Below, in pieces: positions 28,095 through 37,833 of a stretch of 64,000 nt of DNA. Below the pieces are notes generated by a model. That model saw nothing but the letters and a program-made list of their open reading frames with translations. It searched no databases and had not been told where the DNA came from. The translations under genes were made by a program, and so were the position numbers. How positions within the stretch are numbered: position 1 is the first letter of the stretch; each line of letters opens with the position of its first letter. This DNA is from Fusibacter paucivorans (GTDB lineage: Bacteria > Bacillota > Clostridia > Peptostreptococcales > Acidaminobacteraceae): the NCBI RefSeq assembly GCF_018390735.1, contig NZ_JAHBCL010000001.1:1-64000 (forward strand), written 5' to 3'.

Positions 28095-28859
28095 CTACAC
28101 CTCCAGCATCAGCTTGATGCGATCCTCATCCTTTTCGCTGTTGCAGGTTAAGCTCAGCCATATGGCATGATACGCTGTTGACGTCATGACGATATTGCGA
28201 ATCGCCTCTTTCAACTGCTGGTAGTAGGTTTCGCGCAGGTAGTCGACAATTCGCCTGTTCTCTTCCGTTTCAAGCAAAGTGTTTTCCAGAAGTGTCCTAG
28301 ATTCACGCAGCGTAATTTCGACGATATTTGCATTGAACTGGCAAATGACGCGTTTTGGCCCCTTCCCCGATGAAAGCTTCACCAGCTTTGCAATCTCCGC
28401 CTCAATCTTTCGCTCATATTGCTGGATCTGTGCGGCGCTCATAGCGCCGAAGGCCTTCAGCTGATCCTTCTTCCCTAGCTTGTCGCTCACAGCTTCCAGT
28501 GCAGATACCAGCACCGTTACGTCAATGGGCTTTAACAAATAGCGTTCAATGCCGACTTCAATAGATTCCTGCATCAGCCCAACATCGCTGATGGCCGTTG
28601 TGATAATAATAGGCACATCGGCGTCAAACTCTCGAATGCGCTTGGCCATCTCCAAACCGCCCATGTTCGGCATTTTTAAATCCGTGATCACGAGGTCAAT
28701 TCGCTCGCGCTGGAATATAGCGATCCCTTCTGCGCCGTCCTCTGCCAGATAAAGCTTGCCAATCCTTCGCTTTAAAAATGTTGCAATTTCCTCTCTTAAA
28801 TACATTTCATCTTCGACGTACAAGACTTTTAGATGACTGTAACCCTTTTCGTCCGTCAT
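28095..28859 (-). CDS. Response regulator with C-terminal DUF2294-like domain
   Basis: 254 residues. The receiver domain (about 9-125) has the acidic pair VEDE, phospho-acceptor in LVITDLKMPNMGG and the lysine in LLKPID. A helical linker leads to a C-terminal domain (about 145-254) with KIEAEIAKLVKLSSGKGPK, VEITLRESRTLLENTLLE and a long C-terminal helix, which I recognise as DUF2294-like. No DNA-binding domain is visible. It starts one base after the kinase stop, so the two are a pair. How the tail acts is not known to me. Confidence 0.8.
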   Translation of the reverse strand: MTDEKGYSHLKVLYVEDEMYLREEIATFLKRRIGKLYLAEDGAEGIAIFQRERIDLVITDLKMPNMGGLEMAKRIREFDADVPIIITTAISDVGLMQESIEVGIERYLLKPIDVTVLVSALEAVSDKLGKKDQLKAFGAMSAAQIQQYERKIEAEIAKLVKLSSGKGPKRVICQFNANIVEITLRESRTLLENTLLETEENRRIVDYLRETYYQQLKEAIRNIVMTSTAYHAIWLSLTCNSEKDEDRIKLMLEV

Positions 28860-28860
28860 G

Positions 28861-31110
28861 TTATACTCCCCTCATTTCCTCAGGGTGAATTAACGGCAGA
28901 ACCATCGTAATACATAATCCATACTGCCCATTTCTCGCCATAATTCTTCCTGAAAAATTCTTTTCAACGATAACTTTTGAAATATAGAGCCCCAGTCCGG
29001 TACCATTATGCGCCTCTTTTGTCGTATAGTAGGCGTCAAAGATCTTTATCAAATGTTCATGTGCGGTACCGCCGCCGGTATCCTCTATTTCGATTGTCAA
29101 TTGATCCTCGTTTTGCAAAATCTTTATCCAAATTTTACGCAGATCCGCTTCGCAGATGACAATGGCGTCAATGGCATTTTTTAAAATACTGAACAGCACT
29201 TGCGAAAGCTGGTTAGGCCTGCCGTAAATTAGCGAATCCTTTTCCAGTTCATAGATAATTTCAATGTTGTTAAGTCTGACGCTTTCATTTAGGAATTCAA
29301 GCGTTCTGTCGACGACACTTGAAATCAGGAAATCTTCCCGGTCATTTTTAGGATTGAAGAAAAATCTAAAGTCATCAATGGTCTGAGACATATACTTAAC
29401 CAATGCCTGCATGCGCTTTCCCTGTTTTTTTAAGTAGTCCTCATCCAGTTCATTGTAGTGATAAGCATCCTCTAAATTATTGAAGATCATGGATATACCG
29501 CTAAGCGGCTGTCGCCATTGATGGGCAATACTGCCAATCATTTCACCCATCGCCGCCAGACGCGACTGATAGATCATCAGCGCCTCCCAGCGCTTCTTCT
29601 CTTCCATCTCGCTTTCATAGCGCTTTTTAATGCTGATATCCCGAGAAATCATGACGAGCTGCTCCGCTTTTTCATCTTCCAAAATGCGCACGTTGATCTC
29701 GACGGGAATGGTTTTGCCGTGATTGGCTTTTAAGGTATCCTCAAACATGACATTCTGATTGCGTTTCAATTCCTCCAGCAGTTTCTCAAGGTATTTTTCT
29801 GTTACAATACTGCTGATGTCAAAATACCGCTTGCCGAGCAGCTCAACTTTCTCGAATTCAAGTGATTTGACTACTTTATCATTGACCTCATCAATTTTTC
29901 CGGGGTCTTTGGTATTAATGACAAAGATGCAGTCCGAGCCTGACTGAAAGATATTTTGGAATTTATTGCGGCTCATGATGAGTTCTTTTTCAAGAATGAT
30001 TCGTTTAGCAATATCTTCTTCCAGTTCTTCGTTGAGCGACTTGACCTGTGTCAGCAGCATGCGCTCCTTTTCCATCAACGCCCTGTCCTTTTTTCTGCGG
30101 TAAGCATAAAACAAAATCGTCACGTACAGCAACACGATAAAGAAATTGACAATCATAACCGCATACGTGCGCTGCTTAAGGAACGTAACAACTTCTTCAT
30201 AATCCTTCGAAATGTTAATGACCCAAAAGTCATTGCCAATAAAAGCTGGTGCAAAGGCATTGAACTTCTTAACGCGCTTTTGATCGTTGTCTGTAAACCA
30301 AAGCGAATGGTAAATCCCGACCCCGGATTCCCCGCGCTTCTGCTTTTCAATTAGGGTTAAGAGTTCAGACCAGTCAAATTCCGGATAGGCGCCAACCCGC
30401 GCTTCAATAACGTCTACGCCAATATCTTCTCTATTGGGGTGCATAATGAGCACACCGTCGGAATCCTTAACCGATGCATAGCCCATATCCCCGGCTTTAA
30501 CAGGTGCCACCATGGCATAGTAAATGGTGTCAAGTTTCACTTTCACATAGAGAACCGCCGTCAGCTCATCTTCTATGCAAACGGGTTCGAGAACATTCAC
30601 ATACAAATAGCCGTTTTCTTTATAAATATCTCCTGTAACGGTGCTTTGAACTGCTTTAACATGCGGCAGATCGACCTCGAGCCCTTGACCATAATCAATT
30701 GACGGATATGAAAAAATCTCAGCGCCCTCTGAATCGACAATTCGTATAAGCTCTATATTGTCACTCTGAATCACATAATAATCTACAATATTCTGAAATT
30801 GTGTTTTATAAATGTCATCTCCTGCTTCCGCAACTTCACTATAAGCTTTCAAATCATTGATGAAATTACGGTTTTTAGCCAAAATCTCTAAATTATGCCG
30901 CTGGTTCGTAAAGAAGTTTTCAATACTCTTCGCCAGCGTCTGCGCCTGTGAAAGCAATTGGTATTGTTCAATTTCAACAACATTGTCCTGGATCGCCTTA
31001 TAGTTTAAATAAGAAGCTGAGACAATAATCAGCATCACAACTGATGAAAAAACCAAAATGATTAAGCTCTTCAGTTCAATTTTATGATGGCGTATATTCA
31101 TCTTTTTCAC
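28861..31110 (-). CDS. Membrane sensor histidine kinase (double Cache, PAS)
   Basis: 749 residues. Helix at about 14-36, an extracellular double-Cache-like sensor domain to about 310, helix at about 318-340, coiled coil, PAS (about 385-500) and a kinase core: GSIAHQWRQPLSGIS with the phospho-histidine, N-box NAIDAI, DTGGGT and GTGLGLYISKVIVE. Cytoplasmic partner is the adjacent regulator. The start is a GTG with a weak site; an ATG three codons later is possible. It lies downstream of tctA but beyond a terminator. The sensed ligand is unknown; small organic acids are typical for Cache domains. Confidence 0.88.
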   Translation of the reverse strand: MKKMNIRHHKIELKSLIILVFSSVVMLIIVSASYLNYKAIQDNVVEIEQYQLLSQAQTLAKSIENFFTNQRHNLEILAKNRNFINDLKAYSEVAEAGDDIYKTQFQNIVDYYVIQSDNIELIRIVDSEGAEIFSYPSIDYGQGLEVDLPHVKAVQSTVTGDIYKENGYLYVNVLEPVCIEDELTAVLYVKVKLDTIYYAMVAPVKAGDMGYASVKDSDGVLIMHPNREDIGVDVIEARVGAYPEFDWSELLTLIEKQKRGESGVGIYHSLWFTDNDQKRVKKFNAFAPAFIGNDFWVINISKDYEEVVTFLKQRTYAVMIVNFFIVLLYVTILFYAYRRKKDRALMEKERMLLTQVKSLNEELEEDIAKRIILEKELIMSRNKFQNIFQSGSDCIFVINTKDPGKIDEVNDKVVKSLEFEKVELLGKRYFDISSIVTEKYLEKLLEELKRNQNVMFEDTLKANHGKTIPVEINVRILEDEKAEQLVMISRDISIKKRYESEMEEKKRWEALMIYQSRLAAMGEMIGSIAHQWRQPLSGISMIFNNLEDAYHYNELDEDYLKKQGKRMQALVKYMSQTIDDFRFFFNPKNDREDFLISSVVDRTLEFLNESVRLNNIEIIYELEKDSLIYGRPNQLSQVLFSILKNAIDAIVICEADLRKIWIKILQNEDQLTIEIEDTGGGTAHEHLIKIFDAYYTTKEAHNGTGLGLYISKVIVEKNFSGRIMARNGQYGLCITMVLPLIHPEEMRGV

Positions 31111-31123
31111 TCATTTCCATTTT

Positions 31124-31150
31124 ATTCACAATCAAGGAAATGACATCACT
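31124..31150 (+). repeat. Dispersed intergenic motif, copy 5 (weak)
   Basis: ATTCACAATCAAGGAAATGACATCACT resembles the copies at 8350 and 20089 with more changes. Confidence 0.3.
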
Positions 31151-31276
31151 CCCTCAATCTATAATCAACTGCTTATTTTGTACAGAGCGCAACAGATTTC
31201 CGATTTCAGCCGCTGCTTTCGGAAATGAATTTGCTTGTATTTTTACACCCTTCTATCTTATACCATCAACCGGCAA

Positions 31277-31297
31277 AAGTCACCCGTAGGGTGACTT
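31277..31297 (-). terminator. Terminator after tctA
   Basis: AAGTCACCC and GGGTGACTT around a 3-nt loop, followed on the minus strand by TTGCC after four T in total. Compact stem, short T-run. Confidence 0.65.
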
Positions 31298-31355
31298 GAA
31301 CCATCGCTTATAAAACGCTTAATCTTCTATTTATGATCAATCATCTGTTAACTGT

Positions 31356-32855
31356 CTATACGGTTTTTGCTTTACGTTTTGCCAATGATGCTTTAATGGC
31401 AGGGTAGACAACAGAAATAACGGTGATTGCAATAAGTGCAAGTGCCAATGGCGATTCGACAAAGATGCCGAGTGAACCATTTGAAATCCGCGTCGCCTGT
31501 CTAAAAGACTGCTCCATGGTCCCGCCGACTATAACCGCCAAGATCATCGGTGCCGTTGGAATTTTGATTTTATCCATAAAATAGCCGAGAACGCCAAAGA
31601 TGATAAGGATAAAGAAATCGACAACTGAACTTGAAATGGCGTAAGTACCGACAAAAGCTAAACCCAAAACAATTGGATACAGTATTTTAGCATCAACCGA
31701 AAGTACGCGAACCAATAGACCAGCCATTGGTATATTGACAATCGCAAGGACGAAGTTGCCAATTACCATGCTGGCAATAAGTCCCCAAGCGACATCTGGA
31801 TGCTGTGTAAACAGCAATGGTCCTGGCTGAATGCCCAACATCAGCAGCGCACCCATCATAACGGCTGTCGTACCCGAACCGGGTATACCGAGTGTCAACA
31901 TTGGAATAAACGCACCAACCGACGCCGCATTGTTTGCTGCTTCCGGTGCCGCCAGCCCGACGATTTCACCTTTTCCAAAATCATCCGGATTGTTAGAAAA
32001 CTGCTTTTCATTATTATAAGCCATCAGTGATGCCATCGTACCGCCCGCTCCCGGCAAGGCGCCAACGACAAATCCAAGCGGTGTACTTCTTAAAATCGGC
32101 AGCCATGTCTTTTGCCATTCTTCTTTGCTAATCCAAATTCTCCCGAATTTCTTCTGCGGGATTTTCTTGCCTTCATTGATGGCTTTGAAAGCCTTAAAAA
32201 CTTCACCCAGCGCATAGAGCCCAATGATGACGACCAAGAAGTCGATTCCCGTTTGAAGCTCCAAAATACCAAAAGTAAATCTTGGAATACCCGACTGCGC
32301 ATCAATCCCGACAGTAGAAATCATAAGTCCGAATAATGTCGCAATAAATCCCTTTACCATATTGCCCTTCGACATAGATGCCGTCATGGAAAGTGCTGCA
32401 ACCATCAAGAGAAAATACTCAGCGGGTCCAAATTTTAATGCAAATTTTGCCACTGGCGTTGCCAGCGCAATGAGAAAGACAACAGAGATGAGGCCGCCGA
32501 TAAATGAGGCAATCGCACTAATCGCCAGCGCAGATTCAGCCTTGCCGTTCATCGCCATTGGATAACCGTCAAAGGTTGCCGCAAGTGCCGCGCCGTCTCC
32601 CGGCGTGTTGATGAGAATAGAACTTCTCGAACCGCCAAACATCGCGCCATAGTACACGCCTGCCATTGTGATTAGCGCAGCCGTCGGACTCATTGAAAAT
32701 GTAATCGGGAGAAGGACCGCCACACCAGTTGCGGGTCCAAGCCCCGGCAGCATGCCGACAATAGTCCCCAATACACCGCCAAAAGTAATCAATAAGAGGT
32801 GATATGGCTGTATTGCGGTCAGCAGGCCGTCAAAGAATAATGATAGAACTTCCAT
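31356..32855 (-). CDS. tctA: Tripartite tricarboxylate transporter large permease TctA
   Basis: 499-residue, about twelve-helix permease of the TctA family: LPGLGPATGVAVLLPITF near the N-terminus, NTPGDGAALAATFDGYPMA and a second repeat LGIPGSGTTAVMMGALLML. With TctB and the TctC binding protein it takes up citrate-like tricarboxylates, using an ion gradient. CTAGGAGGTCTT precedes the ATG. Last gene of the citCDEFX-tctCBA stretch. Confidence 0.93.
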   Translation of the reverse strand: MEVLSLFFDGLLTAIQPYHLLLITFGGVLGTIVGMLPGLGPATGVAVLLPITFSMSPTAALITMAGVYYGAMFGGSRSSILINTPGDGAALAATFDGYPMAMNGKAESALAISAIASFIGGLISVVFLIALATPVAKFALKFGPAEYFLLMVAALSMTASMSKGNMVKGFIATLFGLMISTVGIDAQSGIPRFTFGILELQTGIDFLVVIIGLYALGEVFKAFKAINEGKKIPQKKFGRIWISKEEWQKTWLPILRSTPLGFVVGALPGAGGTMASLMAYNNEKQFSNNPDDFGKGEIVGLAAPEAANNAASVGAFIPMLTLGIPGSGTTAVMMGALLMLGIQPGPLLFTQHPDVAWGLIASMVIGNFVLAIVNIPMAGLLVRVLSVDAKILYPIVLGLAFVGTYAISSSVVDFFILIIFGVLGYFMDKIKIPTAPMILAVIVGGTMEQSFRQATRISNGSLGIFVESPLALALIAITVISVVYPAIKASLAKRKAKTV

Positions 32856-32863
32856 AAGACCTC

Positions 32864-33355
32864 CTAGATGTTGAGAAACGGTGTTTTAGGTAAGATAACA
32901 CCTAATAAGTAGCTAAAAACATAATAGACAACAATACTGAAAATCAATGATGTGAGCAAATTCATCAGCCATTTTTTCCCGTTTGTAATCGTCAGCATAA
33001 AACTCATAAACAAAAATGTTGCGATGACATAGCCCACGCGTTCAAATAAAAAAGCATAAATAATGGCAGCGGCAACAGTAGCAAAAATCATTTGATGACT
33101 GAGCTTATCTTTCGCGGTCGTTGTCGCTTTTATTTGCGCAAATGCCCTTTTCGTTGTTTCTAAATCACTTCTCAACAAAAGGATTATGCCGAACAACACC
33201 ATACCGCACGCCAATATCAACGGAAATATGGATGGCGATAACGGATTCCCCATGGGGCTTCTCTTAAGCATGTATGACATAATCCCGTATACGATACCTA
33301 TGACGATCGTAATAAGTCCTGTTAAAAAGTCAAAATTCGTTTTTTGCTTTTCCAT
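32864..33355 (-). CDS. tctB: Tripartite tricarboxylate transporter small subunit TctB
   Basis: 163-residue membrane protein with four hydrophobic segments, the size and shape of TctB. GGAGGCATC precedes the ATG. It lies between the binding protein and the large permease, 8 nt before tctA. Confidence 0.87.
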   Translation of the reverse strand: MEKQKTNFDFLTGLITIVIGIVYGIMSYMLKRSPMGNPLSPSIFPLILACGMVLFGIILLLRSDLETTKRAFAQIKATTTAKDKLSHQMIFATVAAAIIYAFLFERVGYVIATFLFMSFMLTITNGKKWLMNLLTSLIFSIVVYYVFSYLLGVILPKTPFLNI

Positions 33356-33438
33356 GATGCCTCCATTTAATGCAGATATGCCTTTGGCATGTCCACCGTC
33401 ATTCTAAATACGTATTTCAAATCAAGTCCTTTGCGTCC

Positions 33439-33475
33439 CAGAACTGCCCCGGGTATATAACCCAGGGTAATTCTG
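33439..33475 (-). promoter_or_regulatory. Stable hairpin between tctC and tctB
   Basis: CAGAA-type outer pairs and CCCTGGGT/ACCCGGGG inner pairs form a strong stem without a T-run. Such hairpins after binding-protein genes often stabilise the upstream mRNA and set a higher level of binding protein; this role is inferred. Confidence 0.6.
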
Positions 33476-33520
33476 CTTGAGAAGAATCTTATGTGATAAG
33501 AGACGCAAAGCTTTAACTGA

Positions 33521-34582
33521 TTACTCTGCTAAAAGACCTATTTCTGCAAGAATACCTTTGTATTCTTCATTCTTTTCAGCCAAGAAGCTTTCGAAGTCTT
33601 CTTTGTCCATGTAAGCATCTGCCCAACCGTGTTTTGTACGCTCAGCATTCCACTCATCTGTTTCAGTCATTTTCTTAAGTGTATCTCGCCAGAAGTCAAC
33701 GGCATAATCAGGCATGCCAGGCGCTCCAAATAAACCTCTCCAGTTTTCAAACGTCACATCAATCCCTTGCTCTTTACAAGTCGGAATCTCAGCGAGAGCA
33801 CCTTCACCAACACGATCGGAAGCTGTTTGCGCAAGCGCAATGAGATCCCCGCTTTCAATCAGAGATTGAACGTCACCGAGACCTGTTGTCAAAAGATCTA
33901 CGTGACCGCCCAGAATTTGAGCCGTTGCCGTTCCGTCTTGGAAGCTGATATAGTCGATCTCTTTAAGATCGGTAACACCAGCGGCTTTTGCTACGATGAG
34001 AAATTGAATATGATCCATACTGCCCGCAGAAGAACCGCCGCCTATTTTGACGCTTTTCGGATCTTTTTTAAGAGCATCCATCACATCCGCTATTGATTTA
34101 TACGGTGAATCTTTCGGTACGACAAATGCACCGTAATCTGTAATCAATCTTGCAATAGGTGTCGTTTCTTTATAGCTGTATTCACTCGAACCATTGAGGT
34201 TGATGAGCAGGATAGGTGGTGAATAAACAGAAATGAGCTTGTCAGAGCCTTCTTGCGTTTGCATGTAAGCGAGATTGACGCCCCCGCCGCCGCCTGAGTT
34301 ATTGGTAACCGGCATCGGCACATTGACTAATGATGTATCTTGAAGTACTTTTGCAACGGTTCTGATCGTGAGGTCCCAGCCGCCGCCTGCGCCGGACGGT
34401 GCGATAAATTCCATTGCACTTTTAGGATAGTCAGTCGATTCACTGCTCGAGCTCGAGCTTGTGCTTGAAGACGAAGCTGCTGGTTCTGACGATGATGATT
34501 GACTTGCGCAACCAGAGAGTGCAAGCGCACCAATCAACGCAACGGACAGCATTGATGAAATGAGTTTCTTGTTCAATTTCAT
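33521..34582 (-). CDS. tctC: Tripartite tricarboxylate transporter binding lipoprotein TctC
   Basis: 353 residues. Lipoprotein signal MKLNKKLISSMLSVALIGAL then LSGC, a Ser-rich linker, and a Bug/TctC-type binding domain (IAPSGAGGGWDLTIRTVAKV, TNNSGGGGGVNLAY, IGGGSSAGSMDHIQF). It delivers the substrate to TctAB. Start chosen by AAGGAGGAAAAAC; the longer open frame lacks a site. The citrate lyase genes just upstream make citrate the likely substrate. Confidence 0.92.
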   Translation of the reverse strand: MKLNKKLISSMLSVALIGALALSGCASQSSSSEPAASSSSTSSSSSSESTDYPKSAMEFIAPSGAGGGWDLTIRTVAKVLQDTSLVNVPMPVTNNSGGGGGVNLAYMQTQEGSDKLISVYSPPILLINLNGSSEYSYKETTPIARLITDYGAFVVPKDSPYKSIADVMDALKKDPKSVKIGGGSSAGSMDHIQFLIVAKAAGVTDLKEIDYISFQDGTATAQILGGHVDLLTTGLGDVQSLIESGDLIALAQTASDRVGEGALAEIPTCKEQGIDVTFENWRGLFGAPGMPDYAVDFWRDTLKKMTETDEWNAERTKHGWADAYMDKEDFESFLAEKNEEYKGILAEIGLLAE

Positions 34583-34703
34583 GTTTTTCCTCCTTTTTGA
34601 TGATGTCGAACATCCCAATTCCCGTATAGGATTTTCATTTTTTAGACGGTAATCCAGTCTTATGCCGTTTGTTCGACTCATTTTTCTTCCCCTAAGATTT
34701 ATA

Positions 34704-35219
34704 TCAAAGCACATCGGCTTTCGATATCAGGTATTGTTCCAAATCCTTAAAGCTGTGAGCCCGGCTCCGTGCACAGGCATGAGCAGGTTCGTCACAAAGA
34801 TAGCATTTTCGCTCATGTCCTTCCGCTCTCGATAACGGTATGCCATCAGCCATATAAACATCCAGATCAAAGATTCTGCCGATCTCGCATGATTCTTCAA
34901 TTTCAACGAGATACCGCTTTAAAGTCGGCGCCTCTTTGTGTGCCACAACCAGCGTTAAAAACTCATAGTGTGCTTTCATTTCAATGCTGCAATAAACAAT
35001 GCCTTTCTCATCCAGCATTTTTTCAACGGCATCAACTGCTGCACGATAGAGCTTAAATGCCCAAGGCGTCTTTTTTTCAGGACCCGGAATATTCACGCGA
35101 ATACCGATCACGGGCGCATGATACTTTGTCGCAAGTAATTTGACTTTTTCTGCTTTGGCTTCCCGGTCGGCGAGCACGGTTTCAAGCGTTGGGTTATGCT
35201 TTACTTTGGTAGATAACAT
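34704..35219 (-). CDS. citX: Apo-citrate lyase phosphoribosyl-dephospho-CoA transferase CitX
   Basis: 171 residues with the family's GRIFDLDVYMADG and the C-terminal RKCYLCDEPAHACARSRAH. It attaches the phosphoribosyl-dephospho-CoA prosthetic group to serine of CitD. The ATG lies inside the end of citF (26-nt overlap) with GGGAG 8 nt upstream. Here CitX is a separate protein, not fused to CitG. Confidence 0.9.
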   Translation of the reverse strand: MLSTKVKHNPTLETVLADREAKAEKVKLLATKYHAPVIGIRVNIPGPEKKTPWAFKLYRAAVDAVEKMLDEKGIVYCSIEMKAHYEFLTLVVAHKEAPTLKRYLVEIEESCEIGRIFDLDVYMADGIPLSRAEGHERKCYLCDEPAHACARSRAHSFKDLEQYLISKADVL

Positions 35220-36648
35220 CAATCATACTCCCATCGCGATACTCAATATTCGCGACAACACGATCCGTAAACTCAATTGGATCGGGCTTGCCGACAATTT
35301 TAAGTGCCGCATCTGCCAATGCATCAATGGAAACAACCGGTAAGTTTGTTTTTTCAAGGATTGCCAAGATGTCCTTACGTGCAGGATTAACCGCAATACC
35401 GCGTTCTGTCACTAAGACATCAACGTCTTTCCCAGGTGTAATGACACTGGTTACTTTATCCACAACCGTTGCAATGCGCCCCCTATAGAGCGGTGCCACG
35501 ATTACCGTTACTTTAGCAGATTCCGCCGTGTCGCTATGGCCGCCTGACGCACCCATGATAATGCCGTCAGACCCCGTCATAACGTTGACATTAAAATCTC
35601 TATCAATTTCCAGTGCACTTAAAATCACATAGTCCAGTTGAGAGGCAACACTTCCCATGCTCCACGGATTTGCATACTCAGAAACCGAAATTTCATGATG
35701 ATTAGGATTTTTTCTGAATGATTCAATGGCATAGGCGTCAAATGTCTGCGTATCGAACAAATGGTCCGTAAGGCCTTCTTCGAGAATTTCGGCAATTGGC
35801 TGAGAAATCCCACCGAGGATAAAGGAAGCTTTGATCCCGTCTTTTTTCATAAAGTCCTTTAAAAATCGCGTGACGGCAAGTGAAGCCCCCCCTGAACCCG
35901 TTTGAAACGAAAACTGGTCTTTAAAGTACGGCAGTGCCCTAATCACTTTCGCGGCATTTTCTGCAATCTTTAATTCTTTAGGGTTTTTCGTAAAGCGTGT
36001 TGCATCTGCCGAAATGCCTTCGGGATCGCCGATCTTTTCGAGCTTTACAATATAATCAACCTCTTGCTGACGAATACTTGCCGGCATATTCGGGTAAGAT
36101 TTTAAATCATCCGTCAGCAGCACCACCGTATCCGCATAGTGCGCATCGACAATGGCATAGCCCAGTGAGCCGCATTGCGTATTGGCGCCAATGCCGCTGG
36201 CGTTTCCCATTGCATCTGTGCTTGGTACTGCTAAAAATGCAACGTCTATTTTAATTTCACCTGCTTCAACAGCACGCGCTCTCCCGCCGTGACTGCGAAT
36301 AGTAATGGGTTTTTCAAGTCCACCTTTTGAAATGAATTCGGCGAGTTTACCGCGAAGCCCACTCGTATGGATTTCTGTTACAACACCATTTTGAATGTGT
36401 TCAATTAGCGGTTCATGAATTTTTCCAAGCGAACTGGATGCAATACAAATATCTTTAATGCCTTTTTTCGCAATCGCCGCCATGACCATGTTCAGTGTAT
36501 AGTCGCCTTCTCTGAAATGATGGTGAAAAGAAATGGTCATACCATCTTTAACGCCCGCTTTATCAATAGCCTCTTCCAGTGAGGACAACACTTTGTTCTC
36601 GCCTTCATAGACCTTAATTGCTTTTCCATGTCTTTTTAAGTCGTTCAT
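35194..36648 (-). CDS. citF: Citrate lyase alpha subunit (citrate:ACP transferase)
   Basis: 484 residues of the CitF family: ISFHHHFREGDYTLN, IRSHGGRARAVEAGEI, NASGIGANTQCGSLGYA and VLVTERGIAVNP. It swaps acetate on the acyl carrier for citrate, the first half-reaction of citrate cleavage. Starts 7 nt after citE and overlaps citX. Confidence 0.95.
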   Translation of the reverse strand: MNDLKRHGKAIKVYEGENKVLSSLEEAIDKAGVKDGMTISFHHHFREGDYTLNMVMAAIAKKGIKDICIASSSLGKIHEPLIEHIQNGVVTEIHTSGLRGKLAEFISKGGLEKPITIRSHGGRARAVEAGEIKIDVAFLAVPSTDAMGNASGIGANTQCGSLGYAIVDAHYADTVVLLTDDLKSYPNMPASIRQQEVDYIVKLEKIGDPEGISADATRFTKNPKELKIAENAAKVIRALPYFKDQFSFQTGSGGASLAVTRFLKDFMKKDGIKASFILGGISQPIAEILEEGLTDHLFDTQTFDAYAIESFRKNPNHHEISVSEYANPWSMGSVASQLDYVILSALEIDRDFNVNVMTGSDGIIMGASGGHSDTAESAKVTVIVAPLYRGRIATVVDKVTSVITPGKDVDVLVTERGIAVNPARKDILAILEKTNLPVVSIDALADAALKIVGKPDPIEFTDRVVANIEYRDGSMIDVIYQSKA

Positions 36649-36655
36649 ATGTCAC

Positions 36656-37525
36656 CTACTCACTTAGTTTAGAAAGTTCAAGTATCCGTTCAGCGCGTTC
36701 TACAATTGGCTTATCTACCATTTTCCCCTTGAGCGAAATAACGCCGTACCCCTTTGCCTCTGCCTCTTCAATGGCTGCGACAACAGCTTTTGCATGCGCT
36801 ACCTCTGCATCCGTCGGCTTATAAACAGCATGTACAACCGGAATTTGTTTCGGATTAATCACTGATTTGCCGTCAAAGCCGAGCTGTTTAATCAGTTTTA
36901 CTTCATTTTCGAAGCCTTCCATGTCGTTAATATCAGAGAAAACAGTATCCAGTGCGGCAATACCGGCTGCTCTTGCCGCATTGAGGAGCTGCGAACGCGC
37001 ATAGAGAATTTCCACGCCACTTGGCGAACGCTTTGTCTTAAGGTTTGTTACATAATCTTCAGCACCAATGGCAATGCCGATCAAGCGTTTTGAAGCCGTG
37101 GCAATTTCGTAAGCGTTAATGATCCCAAGGGCGCTTTCAATAGCCGCCATCATGCGAACACTGCCAATCTTTCTGTCATATTTCTTTTCATATTTTTCAA
37201 TAAGTGCTTCAACGTCGTGGAGGTCTTGCGCCGTTTCTGTTTTCGGCAGTCTGATGACGTGTATGCCCGCAGCAACCATGGCTTCTATATCGCGTTCACC
37301 ATAAGGCGAGTCGAGTCCGTTAATTCGGCAAACCAATTCTGTATTGCCATAGTCAACTGTTTTAACGGCATTGTAGACGAGCATTCTCGCCGTGTCTTTT
37401 TCTTTCAGTGAAATTGCATCTTCAAGGTCAAACATAATGGCATCGGCGCCGTAGATGGCAACGTCTGCCAACATGCCGGGCTTGCTTCCCGGCACATAGA
37501 GCATGGTTCGTCTCAGTCTACTCAT
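36656..37525 (-). CDS. citE: Citrate lyase beta subunit (citryl-ACP lyase)
   Basis: 289 residues, CitE/HpcH TIM barrel: RRTMLYVPGSKPGM, MFDLEDAISLKEKDTAR, ARINGLDS-like CRINGLDSPYGERDI, and IGAEDYVTNLKTKRS with metal-binding acids. It splits citryl-ACP into oxaloacetate and acetyl-ACP. Start overlaps the citD end by 8 nt. Confidence 0.95.
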   Translation of the reverse strand: MSRLRRTMLYVPGSKPGMLADVAIYGADAIMFDLEDAISLKEKDTARMLVYNAVKTVDYGNTELVCRINGLDSPYGERDIEAMVAAGIHVIRLPKTETAQDLHDVEALIEKYEKKYDRKIGSVRMMAAIESALGIINAYEIATASKRLIGIAIGAEDYVTNLKTKRSPSGVEILYARSQLLNAARAAGIAALDTVFSDINDMEGFENEVKLIKQLGFDGKSVINPKQIPVVHAVYKPTDAEVAHAKAVVAAIEEAEAKGYGVISLKGKMVDKPIVERAERILELSKLSE

Positions 37526-37823
37526 GATCGATCACACTCCAATCTAATGCGTGTTCTTTTCCAAGTCCGCGGTATATCGCGCTTTCCAGCCGCGCTTTAA
37601 TGGTGCAGTCAAGTGCGCCTCTGTCTACAGCATTGACCGTTACACCCTTTATCTGATGTTTTTTAAGTACTTCGTGAATAAGTGCCACAATTTGTTTGCC
37701 GTACTGCTTTTCAACAATACTGGATAAAAACACTTCATTCTCTGTGCCGGTATTGTTTTCAATGCGGATACTGATATCGCATGAATCCATCGTGCCCGAT
37801 GTCGCAGGTTTGTTTAATTGCAT
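37518..37823 (-). CDS. citD: Citrate lyase acyl carrier protein (gamma subunit)
   Basis: 101 residues. Ser14, in SGTMDSCDI, matches the serine that carries the CoA-like prosthetic group in characterised CitD proteins. TTAGGAGGCTGAAG precedes the chosen ATG, 10 nt after citC. Confidence 0.93.
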   Translation of the reverse strand: MQLNKPATSGTMDSCDISIRIENNTGTENEVFLSSIVEKQYGKQIVALIHEVLKKHQIKGVTVNAVDRGALDCTIKARLESAIYRGLGKEHALDWSVIDHE

Positions 37824-37833
37824 CTTCAGCCTC

